The notes below the pieces were generated by a model that saw nothing but the letters and a program-made list of their open reading frames with translations, did not search any database and was not told the origin of the DNA. Shown here one piece after another: positions 42,013-49,817 of a stretch of 64,000 nt of DNA. Made by a program: the position numbers and the translations under genes. This DNA is from a virus. The DNA lies in the IMG/VR virus record IMGVR_UViG_3300044815_000165, positions 25,134 to 89,133 of that record, one strand, 5' to 3'. Each line of letters begins with the position of its first letter. Position 1 is the stretch's first letter.

Positions 42013-43770
42013 CTAACCCTCGAACGAGAAGCTGAACGGCGATTTCTTGCTGAGCTTCTCCATCGCGAGCCACGCGCTGCCAGCGGCGTGCACGAGGTGG
42101 TCGTCACCCGAGGAGGCGATCGCCTCGATCATCTCCTTGGTGTCGTCGTCGATCTCCTTCATGAGCGCGAGCGCCCTGAAGTGCTTGTGGAGGATCTGCA
42201 TCTTGTCGAGGGCGAGGCTGGCGAGCCCGAACTCACGCTCCTTGATGGCATGGCAGATGTTCTTGATCTGCATCGTGCGGTCGACGAGGACGCGTGCGCG
42301 CGCCGGGTCGCTCCACTCGGGTTGGAAGGTGCGGCTCTTGTGCGCGCTCGGGTTGTACCACTGCGCGTAGAAGCGATCCTCGTTGCCGACGGGGCATAGC
42401 CGTCGCAGGAGGTACGAGTTGCGGTCCTTGCCGTAGCCGGCGTCCGCGATGACGAGGTCGGGCGAGTACGGGCCGAGGAACCGCTCGACGTCCTTCGCGG
42501 ACCGCAGCTCCTCCGAGCTGTCCTCGAAGATGCCGATGTTGAGCAGGTACACGAGCCCGTTGATCGAGGAGCGACCGAGCACGAACACCCAGTTGAAGTA
42601 GCCCCAGTCGATGCCGGCGGTGATCTGCGACCACTCGTCGGTGCGGCCGAGCACGAACTCATGGCCGGCGCACGCGTTCTGGAAGTCGACGTCGCTGACG
42701 AGCGCGTCGTCCATCGAGCCAGGGAGCGCCGCGACGTAGTTGAGCCACGGCTGCAGCCACTTGAAGTCGATCTTGTCCTGCATCACGCGCGTCGCGGAGA
42801 TCCACGGCGCGATGAACTGCGGGACGTGGTAGCCGCGGATGTGCTTGCGGCTCGGGAAGCGCGCGACCCACTGGCCGGAGAACACGCGGTCGAGCTTCCC
42901 GCGGCACTTCACCTTGTGGCAGAGGTACTCGTAGCTCTCCGGCGGCAGCTCCTTCGTGCCCTCTGGGAAGTCCTTCACGCGGACGATGTTCTTCTGCCAG
43001 TCGACCTCCTGGTACTCGCCGCACTTCTCGCACTTCACCATCCAGACCTGCTGGTCGGAGTCGTTGAAGGCGACGTTGATCCCGCGGCCGGGAAGCGTCG
43101 GCGTGCTGTACTCGCGGAACAGGCCGTACTTCGACGACTTCAGCGACTCGCGGAAGGCCAGCTCGACCTTGTCGCGCATGCGGTCCTTCTCGTCCAGGAA
43201 CACCGCGTCGGCGTCGACGCCCTCGCCGAGGTTGCTCTCCCACGCGGAACGCATGATGAGGAACGACTCGCCGATCTTCTTCGTGAAGACCTGGTTCGGG
43301 ATGCCGGCGAGTGCGGCCATGCGCGGCGACTCGTTGAAGGCGGTGCCGATGCGCGTGATCGAGAAGTCGGCGAGCTGCTTGTCGCGCGGGAACGTGAGGA
43401 TGAGCTTCGTGCCTGGGTGCGTGGAGAGGAAGTGGAACACCTCCGACACGGCCAGCTCCGACCACCCGATCTGACGACCCTTCTGCGAAGCCTTGTGCTT
43501 GTGGTCGTCGCGCAGCGGCTGCTTGAGGAACGGCCGGTGGTGGAGCAGCCGCGAGTACAGCTCGCGCTCGTAGTCGGACCTGATGAGCGTCTTCTGGATG
43601 AAGCCGAGCGACTCCGGCGAGAGCCTGCGCGCGTTGTCGTAGATCAGCGCCTCGCCCTTCACCCGGCGGTTCAGGGCGCACCACAGGACCGGGTCCCGCT
43701 CTGCCACAGCCTCAAGCCCTCCCAGCGCCGATGCTTCGGGGGGAGACTCGATCACGTCCTTGAGTTTCAT
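42013..43770 (-). CDS. Terminase large subunit, lambda gpA-like
   Basis: 585 residues. Packages DNA: ATPase plus nuclease. Deviant Walker A K97-GRQIGWS104, like lambda gpA where Lys is at the front of the loop (KSARVGYS). Walker B DADAVFLDEKD (D193, E194). Gene-A-type zinc pairs CEKC (247, 250) and CHKVKC (284, 289). RNase-H-like nuclease start AGIDWGYF (about 378) and VIADAGYGKDR. Length is in the usual gpA range. Its usual partner, the small subunit, is probably the gene at 38495-39367. Confidence 0.85.
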   Translation of the reverse strand: MKLKDVIESPPEASALGGLEAVAERDPVLWCALNRRVKGEALIYDNARRLSPESLGFIQKTLIRSDYERELYSRLLHHRPFLKQPLRDDHKHKASQKGRQIGWSELAVSEVFHFLSTHPGTKLILTFPRDKQLADFSITRIGTAFNESPRMAALAGIPNQVFTKKIGESFLIMRSAWESNLGEGVDADAVFLDEKDRMRDKVELAFRESLKSSKYGLFREYSTPTLPGRGINVAFNDSDQQVWMVKCEKCGEYQEVDWQKNIVRVKDFPEGTKELPPESYEYLCHKVKCRGKLDRVFSGQWVARFPSRKHIRGYHVPQFIAPWISATRVMQDKIDFKWLQPWLNYVAALPGSMDDALVSDVDFQNACAGHEFVLGRTDEWSQITAGIDWGYFNWVFVLGRSSINGLVYLLNIGIFEDSSEELRSAKDVERFLGPYSPDLVIADAGYGKDRNSYLLRRLCPVGNEDRFYAQWYNPSAHKSRTFQPEWSDPARARVLVDRTMQIKNICHAIKEREFGLASLALDKMQILHKHFRALALMKEIDDDTKEMIEAIASSGDDHLVHAAGSAWLAMEKLSKKSPFSFSFEG

Positions 43771-43982
43771 GCAGGCGAGCGTAGCTTGATGAACGCCCTG
43801 TACGCAGCATCTGCTTCGGGAAGCTGGTCGAGAAGCTGGTCGTCCGTGTACTTCGACGTGTCGTCGCCGAACTTCCCGCGGATGTACCCCTGGACGAAGG
43901 CTTCCTTGCGAGCTGCCTCGCGCATCGGCGCCATCCGCTCGCGCTCGGCGCGTCGGAACTCCTCGATCTCGCGTTCGGTCAC
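43767..43982 (-). CDS. Small hypothetical protein
   Basis: 71 residues, GTG start; overlaps the terminase start by 4 nt. Highly charged helix (TEREIEEFRRAERERMAPMREAARKEAF), then DDTSKYTDDQLLDQLPEADAAYR. No family recognised. Confidence 0.55.
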   Translation of the reverse strand: MTEREIEEFRRAERERMAPMREAARKEAFVQGYIRGKFGDDTSKYTDDQLLDQLPEADAAYRAFIKLRSPA

Positions 43983-43983
43983 G

Positions 43984-44193
43984 TCACGTCGCGATCTTCG
44001 GCTTGAGCGCGGCGTTCAGGACCTTGCGGATCCACTGGCTGCGCGTGTAACCCATCGCCTTGGCCTTCACCTCCCAGGCGCTCTCCTCGGTCTTGGTGCA
44101 GCGGATCTGGATGCGTGTGTCCAGTTCCGCCGGCAGGACCTTCGGGCGTCCCACAGGCTTCCGGTCTTCTTCGGCTGGTCGCTTCCTCGGCAT
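43984..44193 (-). CDS. Ribbon-helix-helix DNA-binding protein
   Basis: 69 residues from the ATG at 44193; the longer upstream frame overlaps the operator and is not used. Basic N-terminus, then strand TRIQIRCT, helix EESAWEVKAKAMGY and helix TRSQWIRKVLNAAL, the Arc/MetJ-type ribbon-helix-helix order. RHH dimers bind short palindromes. Its own start lies 7 nt after the -10 of a palindromic promoter, so it may repress itself and the whole regulon. Confidence 0.7.
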   Translation of the reverse strand: MPRKRPAEEDRKPVGRPKVLPAELDTRIQIRCTKTEESAWEVKAKAMGYTRSQWIRKVLNAALKPKIAT

Positions 44194-44200
44194 GGGCTCT

Positions 44201-44230
44201 ACTATCTCATTTCTTGTTGACAATGTCAAC
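44201..44230 (-). promoter_or_regulatory. Palindromic operator-promoter P5, leaderless
   Basis: Perfect GTTGACAATGTCAAC at 44216-44230. On the minus strand TTGACA (complement of 44224-44229) and GATAGT (complement of 44201-44206), spacer 17; ATG at 44193 follows 7 nt later. The palindrome is inside the last codons of the upstream gene (SVDIVN). Confidence 0.75.
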
Positions 44231-44428
44231 GCTTAGCTTGCCTTCGGCGCGACGCCGCTCCTCCGCGCCGATCCTGAGCGCCTCGCGCACCTCGTCGACT
44301 GTCAAGGCGAACTGCTGCGCGTCGCCGTCGGGCAACACCTCGAGCACGCTCGGACGCGCCGGGATGTGGATCACGACGCAGGACTTCGTGCGGATCCGTA
44401 TCGGGTCATCACGTGGAGGTTTGCTCAT
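44207..44428 (-). CDS. Small hypothetical protein ending in the operator
   Basis: 73 residues. Beta-rich N-terminal (RIRTKSCVVIHIPARPSVLEVLPDGD), then helix VDEVREALRIGAEERRRAEG. The C-terminal LSVDIVNKK is encoded by the palindromic operator and flank. No family recognised. Confidence 0.55.
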   Translation of the reverse strand: MSKPPRDDPIRIRTKSCVVIHIPARPSVLEVLPDGDAQQFALTVDEVREALRIGAEERRRAEGKLSVDIVNKK

Positions 44429-45198
44429 TTCCCAGCTCCGAGCAGACGGCTGCCGTCCTGGATCTTGTCGAGCTGCTTGGCGACCTTCGTGGTGTCACCA
44501 CCGAACAGCGCGTAGAGGCGATCGTCGAGCGCAGTGATACCGGCACGGATCTGCTTGAGCACCTCGAGCCGCTCTTCGCTGAACAGCACGAGCCCGACCG
44601 GCGGCATCTCGCGCACCGCCTGGTTGTGTGATGCCGCGGTCCCGTCGTCATCGTCGACGTCTCGCTTGAGGATGCGATCCGCAGTGTCGCCTGGCAGCCG
44701 GAACGGGTTCGTGTACTCCTCGACGTGCCACGTCAGGTTGATGCCTAAGATGGGACGCGAGTCTTCGCCGTCCTCGTCTTCGTGCTTGCGGTTGAGACCA
44801 CGCGTGGTCGTGCCGTGCATGCCGCTGTGACCTCGGTACGGGATGACGGCCTCGTACGAGATGCGGATGTAGCGCGTCCACACCAGCGCGACGGCGGTGT
44901 TCGCCACGATCTCCATGCGCGCCTTCAGCGCGTCGAGGGACTTGGACACGTACCAGGTGGTGTCGTGCTCGGCGATGAATTCGGAGCCCTCGAGCCGCAG
45001 GATGAACGACACCGTCGAGTACCCGCGCGTGTCGAGCGCCACCTTCACCTTAAGCGTGTCGATCTTCTTCGGCAAGCGTCCGTTCAGCGGCTTGGATCTC
45101 TCCTCGACGAGCGACAGCTGCGCCTTGAGCTTGGCGGCACGCTCGGCCTCGTACACCGCCAGCGCGTCATCCGTTCGACTCGATAGCTTCTTGGTCAT
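44425..45198 (-). CDS. Hypothetical protein
   Basis: 257 residues. Helical N-terminus, a beta middle (STVSFILRLEGSEFIAEHDTTWYV, YIRISYEAVIPYRGHSGMHG), and a helical C-terminus ending ALFGGDTTKVAKQLDKIQDG. The gene overlaps its neighbours by 4 nt on both sides. No family recognised. Confidence 0.6.
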   Translation of the reverse strand: MTKKLSSRTDDALAVYEAERAAKLKAQLSLVEERSKPLNGRLPKKIDTLKVKVALDTRGYSTVSFILRLEGSEFIAEHDTTWYVSKSLDALKARMEIVANTAVALVWTRYIRISYEAVIPYRGHSGMHGTTTRGLNRKHEDEDGEDSRPILGINLTWHVEEYTNPFRLPGDTADRILKRDVDDDDGTAASHNQAVREMPPVGLVLFSEERLEVLKQIRAGITALDDRLYALFGGDTTKVAKQLDKIQDGSRLLGAGK

Positions 45199-46223
45199 GG
45201 TGTTCTGCTCCCTACGATGGCGGCGCGCACGCGCTCGCGTTCTTCGTTCTCGCGCGCGATCATGGCGTTCATCAGATCGCGGTCGATGTTGTTGTTGATG
45301 GCTGTCTCGACGAGCGCGTTCAGCTGCTGAGGATTGAGCGCGTCCAGCTCCCAGCTCTGGTCGCCGAACTCCTCGATGTACGCCGCCGCGCGCGAGTCGG
45401 TGATCTTGGCGGGGTTCGGCGGTGGGCGATACCTCCGGATCTGCGCCATCGTGAGCGCGAGCTTCTCTACCTTCAGGTTCGGCACACCGAACTCGCCGAG
45501 GCGCTCGCGGATGTCGCGGACCATGTCGTTGCCGCTCGGGTCATGGTCGCCGAGGTAGAGCACGACACACTGCTTCAGCTCGCCATCCTCGGCTTGCTCG
45601 CCGTCGCGATCGCCGCCCTCGAAGTTCCACCGGAAGATCGGATCAGTCTTCGTCTCGCATCCCTCGCACTTGCCTGTGTTCGAGCGGTTCTCGAACGGCG
45701 CCATGCAGTTGTCGCACTGCACCTCGACGTCGACGCCGCAGGCGCTGAGCATGCGGTCCGCGCTCGCCTTCATCGCGCTCGCCGAGCTGTAACCCTTGTT
45801 CACCATCAGCGGGACGTGGTTGCGACGCGCGATCGGTGCGAGCACGCCGGCGAGCGCCTGCTTCTCCACCCACAGCTCGACGTACCTCGGCTGGTCGGCC
45901 CACCGCGGAAGCCTGAACTGCCGGATGGCGAGGTCGACAAGCTCGTCGACGCTGTCCCACTCACCGGGCACGTCGGGCTCGCGCCCGCGGTCCTCGATGG
46001 CTTCCCAGTCGATGAGACCCGCGTACCGCGCGTCGGTGAGCATGCTCGTGAGGTTCTGGTACGTGCGCGGCGTGTTGGCGATCAGGTCGCGCGACACGAA
46101 CTGGTAGAAGAGCTGGCGCGCGGTGAGCTTCTGCCCGCCGTACTCGGCGATGATCGCATCGGCCTGCGCGATCATCGAGCGCGCGTTCTCGCGGAAGTTG
46201 GTCGATCTGAATTGTTGCTTCAT
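45195..46223 (-). CDS. Spo11 / Topo VI-A-like TOPRIM protein (Mini-A-like)
   Basis: 342 residues from the ATG at 46223. N-terminal winged-helix-like LTARQLFYQFVSRDLI with Tyr-40 where Spo11/Topo VI-A has its catalytic Tyr. TOPRIM: LWVEKQAL (E120) and LYLGDHDPSG (D226, D228). A four-Cys insert CDNC ... CEGC (170, 173, 186, 189) sits inside the TOPRIM. Stand-alone Topo VI-A-like proteins (Mini-A) are known from mobile elements and viruses. No GHKL B subunit is visible. It may cut or nick phage DNA, or act in packaging or recombination. Confidence 0.7.
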   Translation of the reverse strand: MKQQFRSTNFRENARSMIAQADAIIAEYGGQKLTARQLFYQFVSRDLIANTPRTYQNLTSMLTDARYAGLIDWEAIEDRGREPDVPGEWDSVDELVDLAIRQFRLPRWADQPRYVELWVEKQALAGVLAPIARRNHVPLMVNKGYSSASAMKASADRMLSACGVDVEVQCDNCMAPFENRSNTGKCEGCETKTDPIFRWNFEGGDRDGEQAEDGELKQCVVLYLGDHDPSGNDMVRDIRERLGEFGVPNLKVEKLALTMAQIRRYRPPPNPAKITDSRAAAYIEEFGDQSWELDALNPQQLNALVETAINNNIDRDLMNAMIARENEERERVRAAIVGSRTP

Positions 46224-46405
46224 CGGAGGACGATCTTCACGTTGCCGACGGATGTGCGGACGATGACGTCTTCGGTGAGGCCACAGACGAACGCATACGA
46301 CGTGACGATCGCGACCTCCGCGAGGATGTGCGTGCCGCAGCGCTCGTACATCGCCTGCGCCTGTTTCTGGATCTGCTCGTGGAGCCACTGCATCTCGATG
46401 TTCAC
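46220..46405 (-). CDS. Small hypothetical protein
   Basis: 61 residues from the GTG overlapping the upstream stop. Helix WLHEQIQKQAQAMYERC, then beta-rich EVAIVTSYAFVCGLTEDVIVRTSVGNVKIVL. The stop overlaps the next ATG. No family recognised. Confidence 0.5.
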   Translation of the reverse strand: MNIEMQWLHEQIQKQAQAMYERCGTHILAEVAIVTSYAFVCGLTEDVIVRTSVGNVKIVLR

Positions 46406-46671
46406 GTTGGCTTCTCCGTTCCGTCGCGAAAGATGGTTCCGATCGCCGCCTGGTACCACCACCACACCTCGTAGTTCCAACGCCGCTTCGTCGGGTACCA
46501 CTCGGCAGTGACGATGCGCGTCTCGCCGTCCTGGTCAGGAAAGACGGACAGCACGTGGAGGAGCGCGTCGACGTGCTTCACGCCGCCGGTTTGTCCATCA
46601 CCGTGCAGCGTCTGGTGGCGGAGCTTGTCGCCGACCTTCGGAGGCCACCACTCCGGCGCTTCCCTCGGCAT
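46402..46671 (-). CDS. Hypothetical protein
   Basis: 89 residues from the ATG at 46671, with GAGGAG 7 nt upstream. Trp-rich beta pattern (PEWWPPKVGDKLRHQ, TAEWYPTKRRWNYEVWWWYQ). No family recognised. Overlaps the lipoprotein-like gene upstream by one base. Confidence 0.55.
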   Translation of the reverse strand: MPREAPEWWPPKVGDKLRHQTLHGDGQTGGVKHVDALLHVLSVFPDQDGETRIVTAEWYPTKRRWNYEVWWWYQAAIGTIFRDGTEKPT

Positions 46672-46940
46672 CAGAGGTCTCCTCGGATGCACGCGACGCG
46701 CTCCGGGTTCTCTTTGGTGCCGACGTCGCAGTGGCAGACGCGGTCCATCGCGCAGGTGAGATTCATCTCAGCCTGGCGCTCGCACTCGGCGCTGACCGAA
46801 GCGCAGCTTGGGACGTCGGGCGCGTCGAGAGGCGGCGACGGCTGCGTTGATGGTTCGACGCATGATGGCGTCAGGAGGCTCGCCGTCACCGCGATGATCG
46901 CGGAGCCGAAGGGAGGGAACATGATCGAGAAACGTCTCAT
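46671..46940 (-). CDS. Secreted Cys-rich protein, possible lipoprotein
   Basis: 89 residues; AAGGA 7 nt before the ATG. Signal-peptide-like N-terminus (RRFSIMFPPFGSAIIAVTASLLTPSC). The Cys could be lipidated, though the lipobox (TPSC) is not canonical. Four to six further Cys follow. Small phage lipoproteins are often outer spanins, but the usual inner spanin is not seen beside it. Confidence 0.5.
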   Translation of the reverse strand: MRRFSIMFPPFGSAIIAVTASLLTPSCVEPSTQPSPPLDAPDVPSCASVSAECERQAEMNLTCAMDRVCHCDVGTKENPERVACIRGDL

Positions 46941-47094
46941 GGGATATTCCTTGGTAGTCGGTGAAAGAGTCGTAGCGGCCGAGGAACACGTTCCAGTCGA
47001 GCCCGGTCCGCTTCGCGAACTCGATCCAGCGCACGCGCATCCACGCGCCGTCGTACTTCTTGAAGAGAGGGTCGAACCTGACCTGCGTGATCAC
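46768..47094 (-). CDS. Hypothetical protein overlapping the next gene out of frame
   Basis: 108 residues, GTG start coupled to the upstream stop (GTGA). The first ~55 residues look like a real protein (QVRFDPLFKKYDGAWMRVRWIEFAKRTG); the rest is Arg-rich and read in another frame through 173 nt of the secreted Cys-rich gene. Either a true overlap or a short protein whose C-terminal end is accidental. Confidence 0.45.
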   Translation of the reverse strand: MITQVRFDPLFKKYDGAWMRVRWIEFAKRTGLDWNVFLGRYDSFTDYQGISHETFLDHVPSLRLRDHRGDGEPPDAIMRRTINAAVAASRRARRPKLRFGQRRVRAPG

Positions 47095-47477
47095 GCACCA
47101 CCGCGGTCGGGCTTCAGGTTCCGCCAGTCGGCCTTCAGGCGGATCTGGGTGAGCGGATCGACGCCCTTGTTCTCGGCGGTGCAGCCCTCGATCGCGCACT
47201 CGTTCCCGTACGGGTACTCGCTGCACATCATGGGGCGCGTCTCGTAGATGCGGCAGTCGCCGGTCTCCGTGTCGTGGTGGCGGCACGTGTAGAGGAACGA
47301 CTTCTCGCCATCGCCATACGTCGACGTGCCGAGCGGGATCAGCATGTCGGCGAGCACGGCAGCCTCGCCGGGACGTCCGAGCTTCATGCCGGTCGTCCGG
47401 CTCACACCCTCCTTCAGCTCGTCGACGCTGTACGGGAGAGGGAATCGCTTGCAGCAGTGACCAGTGCAGCGGCTCAC
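47091..47477 (-). CDS. YkgJ-like Cys-cluster protein
   Basis: 128 residues, GTG start. N-terminal C-x3-CCKRFPLP (about 4-13), then CRHHDTETGDCRIYETRPMMCSEYPYG (about 74-100) is the pattern of the YkgJ / CxxCxxCC family (PF03692), which binds a zinc or iron-sulphur centre. Biological role in phages is unknown. Confidence 0.65.
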   Translation of the reverse strand: MSRCTGHCCKRFPLPYSVDELKEGVSRTTGMKLGRPGEAAVLADMLIPLGTSTYGDGEKSFLYTCRHHDTETGDCRIYETRPMMCSEYPYGNECAIEGCTAENKGVDPLTQIRLKADWRNLKPDRGGA

Positions 47478-47800
47478 AGGATGGTCACCTGGTCGCTTGG
47501 CACGACGAAGATACCTGCGCGTGGGTTCCAATACCCAGCCTTGGGCCAGTCGATGAGGTGGTGCGTCGCCTCGTCGGTGGCGGGTCGGATGAGGCACTTG
47601 TCGATCGCGGCGGACGCGACGACCACGCACGCGCCGGCGATCTCGAACACGTCGGCGACGAACATCGCGTCGTGTCCGCAGTAGCGGACCATAGCGCCGC
47701 ACTTCGACTTCGGAGCGCGCTCGCGCTTCTCGCACGTGTGCAGACCTTTGAGTTGTGGGTCAATGCACTGCGCGCAGCCGCTCTTCTTCTTTTCCTTCAT
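47474..47800 (-). CDS. Hypothetical protein with Cys/His residues
   Basis: 108 residues; GAGG ends about 9 nt before the ATG. Lys-rich start, CAQCIDPQL and HTCEKRE, then KCGAMVRYCGHDAMFV, a beta C-terminus (CVVVASAAIDKCLI). A metal site is likely. No named family. Overlaps both neighbours by 4 nt. Confidence 0.55.
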   Translation of the reverse strand: MKEKKKSGCAQCIDPQLKGLHTCEKRERAPKSKCGAMVRYCGHDAMFVADVFEIAGACVVVASAAIDKCLIRPATDEATHHLIDWPKAGYWNPRAGIFVVPSDQVTIL

Positions 47801-48216
47801 CGCTTCTTTCCTCTCGCGAGCTTCTCTCGCGGCACGAAGTGGTTGATGTGCGACGGACGCAGGCACATCACGCAGGGTTTAGAGTAGCCGCGCTCGTGTC
47901 CGTCGTTGCTGTTGGCGCAGTCCGCGCAGCTGCCGACCACCTCGACCTCGTCCGGCACGATCCCGGCGAAGGCGAATAGCGCGTCCAGCTCATTCGCGGT
48001 GAATTGTCCGAGCGACGTGGAGACGAAGCACCACGCACCGTCGCTGAGCGACGTGTACCCGCCCTGCTCCTTGGAGCGCATGTCGATGAGCACGCGCTGG
48101 ATGACCTTGCGCGCCAGCTCGTCGACGAGTTGCGTCGTCTTCGACGTGTTGATCTCAGGCGCGGGTCGCGGTGTGCGCTTCGGCGCCGCGATCGGAACGA
48201 AGTTGTCGGTCTTCAT
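47797..48216 (-). CDS. Hypothetical protein with C-terminal Cys pairs
   Basis: 139 residues. Helical middle (QLVDELARKVIQRVLIDM), then GSCADCANSNDGHERGYSKPCVMCLRPSHINHF, a four-Cys plus His set that would fold around zinc. AGAAGAGAAC precedes the ATG. No named family. Confidence 0.55.
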   Translation of the reverse strand: MKTDNFVPIAAPKRTPRPAPEINTSKTTQLVDELARKVIQRVLIDMRSKEQGGYTSLSDGAWCFVSTSLGQFTANELDALFAFAGIVPDEVEVVGSCADCANSNDGHERGYSKPCVMCLRPSHINHFVPREKLARGKKR

Positions 48217-48380
48217 GTTCTCTTCTTCTTTCGTTCCTCGTATTCGGCGACGCGGTCGGCGCGCTGAGGAATTTTCTTGGGTTGCTTGGTGGTGGCGAGC
48301 TTGAAGTCGAAGAACCGACCGCACGCCGTGCACTTGTGCTCCATCGCACCGTCGCAGAGAAGATCTGGACACGGGGTCAT
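48213..48380 (-). CDS. Small zinc-ribbon protein
   Basis: 55 residues. CPDLLCDG and EHKCTACGRFFDFK form a short zinc finger; Lys/Arg-rich C-terminus. ATGA overlaps at both ends. No named family. Confidence 0.5.
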   Translation of the reverse strand: MTPCPDLLCDGAMEHKCTACGRFFDFKLATTKQPKKIPQRADRVAEYEERKKKRT

Positions 48381-48649
48381 CTGGTCTTGGCGTCCCACTC
48401 TTCGGCGAGGAGCGTCGCGACCTCGTCCGGCACGCACGCCCCGATCTCCATCGGCGTGAGCAGCTTCCAGTACCAGGACAACACGAGGTGCCGGTACTCG
48501 GCGCGTGCCGCGGTGAGGCGCTGCAGTGCTGCCACGCGGCGAGAGTCAGACGCACCCATCGGCATCTGGCGCATGTCGTCTTCAAAGCGCGCCAACGCGG
48601 TGTGCCAGCCACGGAGCGCGTTGGTCGTGTGGATCGCCCACTCGTTCAT
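48377..48649 (-). CDS. Hypothetical helical protein
   Basis: 90 residues, almost wholly helical (HTALARFEDDMRQM, VAALQRLTAARAEYRHLVLSWYWKLL, PDEVATLLAEEWDAK). Overlaps neighbours by 4 nt. No family recognised. Confidence 0.5.
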   Translation of the reverse strand: MNEWAIHTTNALRGWHTALARFEDDMRQMPMGASDSRRVAALQRLTAARAEYRHLVLSWYWKLLTPMEIGACVPDEVATLLAEEWDAKTR

Positions 48650-48834
48650 CGGCGATGCCTCATGGCGCGCGCGAGCACGATGCAGTCGTGCGCGTGCTCT
48701 ACCAGCTGGTCGGGTGTCAGGAAGATGGATGCCTTCCTGTTATCCACGCGCTCGCGGACGCGGATGCGTGCGTACAACCCGTTGTTCTCGTCAACGAGTT
48801 CGATCTCGTCGCCTAGGTTGATGGTCCCTTTCAC
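48646..48834 (-). CDS. Small beta-barrel-like protein
   Basis: 62 residues, GTG overlapping the RuvB stop. INLGDEIELVDENNGLYARIRVRERVDNRKASIFL is an all-beta stretch, then a helix. No family recognised. Coupled to RuvB. Confidence 0.5.
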   Translation of the reverse strand: MKGTINLGDEIELVDENNGLYARIRVRERVDNRKASIFLTPDQLVEHAHDCIVLARAMRHRR

Positions 48835-49817
48835 GACGTGTACTCCGCGACGCTCTCGTCGTCTTCGCTCGGCGTCGTCATCGGGTTGTTCTGGAGATGC
48901 GTGACCGCCGCGGGCATCGCCATCCGACCTTGTGGCGTGCGGCGGATGAGGCCGGTCTCGAGCAGCCACGGCTCGATGATCCCTTCGATCACGCCGCGCT
49001 CGAGGCCGAGCTGCGCGGCGATGGCCATCACGCCGTACGGCGCGCCGAGCCGCTCGCAGAGGATCCCGAGATAGGCGCGGTCGTTCACGGTGAGTCCGAG
49101 CGCATCGACGCCGAGCGCATCGAACGTGTGGTCGGCGACCTCACACGTGATCACGCGCTCGCCGGCGGACTGCATGAAGTCGCGGCACGCGCGCACGAGG
49201 CGGTTCGCGATGCGCGGCGTGCCACGCGCTCGGTTCGCGATCATGACCGCGATCTGCGCCGGGTCGCTGCACCCGATGCCGAGCTTCTCCATCGTCCGCT
49301 TCGCGATGATCGACAGGTCGAGCACGCTGTAGTGCTTCAGGTCGAACGTGTACGCGAAGCGGTCGCGCAGCGGGCCGGTGATGAGGTGCGCGCGGGTCGT
49401 CGCGCCGATGAGCGTGAACGGCTGCAGCGGCAGGCGGATGGTCTTCTTGCCCGCGCTGAGGTCGACGTGGCCGTCCTCCGCAGCGCTGTACAACAATTCT
49501 TGAAGAGCAGGCTTGAGTCCGTGCAGCTCGTCCAGGAACAGCACGTCGTTCTTCCCGAGTGACGTGAGCATCCCGGTCAGCTCGCCCTTGTGTTCGATCG
49601 CCTGACAGATGGCGGCGTGGAGCTTCGACTTCATCTCCGTGGCTACGATTTGTGCGAGGCTCGTCTTGCCACATCCAGGCAAACCAGTCAGCAGAACGTG
49701 TCCGCATGCACGATCGTTGTGAGAGGCGGCAACCACGACTCGACGAAGCACGGAGACGGTTTCTCGTTGACCGACAAAGCTGTCGAAACTGCTCGGTCGG
49801 ATGTCGTTGTCCTTCAT
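48831..49817 (-). CDS. ruvB: RuvB-type Holliday junction branch-migration ATPase
   Basis: 328 residues from the ATG at 49817. All RuvB signposts are present: DIRPSSFDSFVGQ, Walker A GLPGCGKT (45-52), Walker B VLFLDELHGL (92-101), GATTRAHLITGPLRDRF (138-154, sensor 1 and arginine finger area) and a C-terminal winged helix GVIEGIIEPWLLETGLIRRTPQGR. Length is close to bacterial RuvB (~336). Drives branch migration with RuvA; a RuvA-C-terminal-like protein is encoded about 1 kb upstream in the same unit. The start overlaps the HNH stop. Confidence 0.9.
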   Translation of the reverse strand: MKDNDIRPSSFDSFVGQRETVSVLRRVVVAASHNDRACGHVLLTGLPGCGKTSLAQIVATEMKSKLHAAICQAIEHKGELTGMLTSLGKNDVLFLDELHGLKPALQELLYSAAEDGHVDLSAGKKTIRLPLQPFTLIGATTRAHLITGPLRDRFAYTFDLKHYSVLDLSIIAKRTMEKLGIGCSDPAQIAVMIANRARGTPRIANRLVRACRDFMQSAGERVITCEVADHTFDALGVDALGLTVNDRAYLGILCERLGAPYGVMAIAAQLGLERGVIEGIIEPWLLETGLIRRTPQGRMAMPAAVTHLQNNPMTTPSEDDESVAEYTS

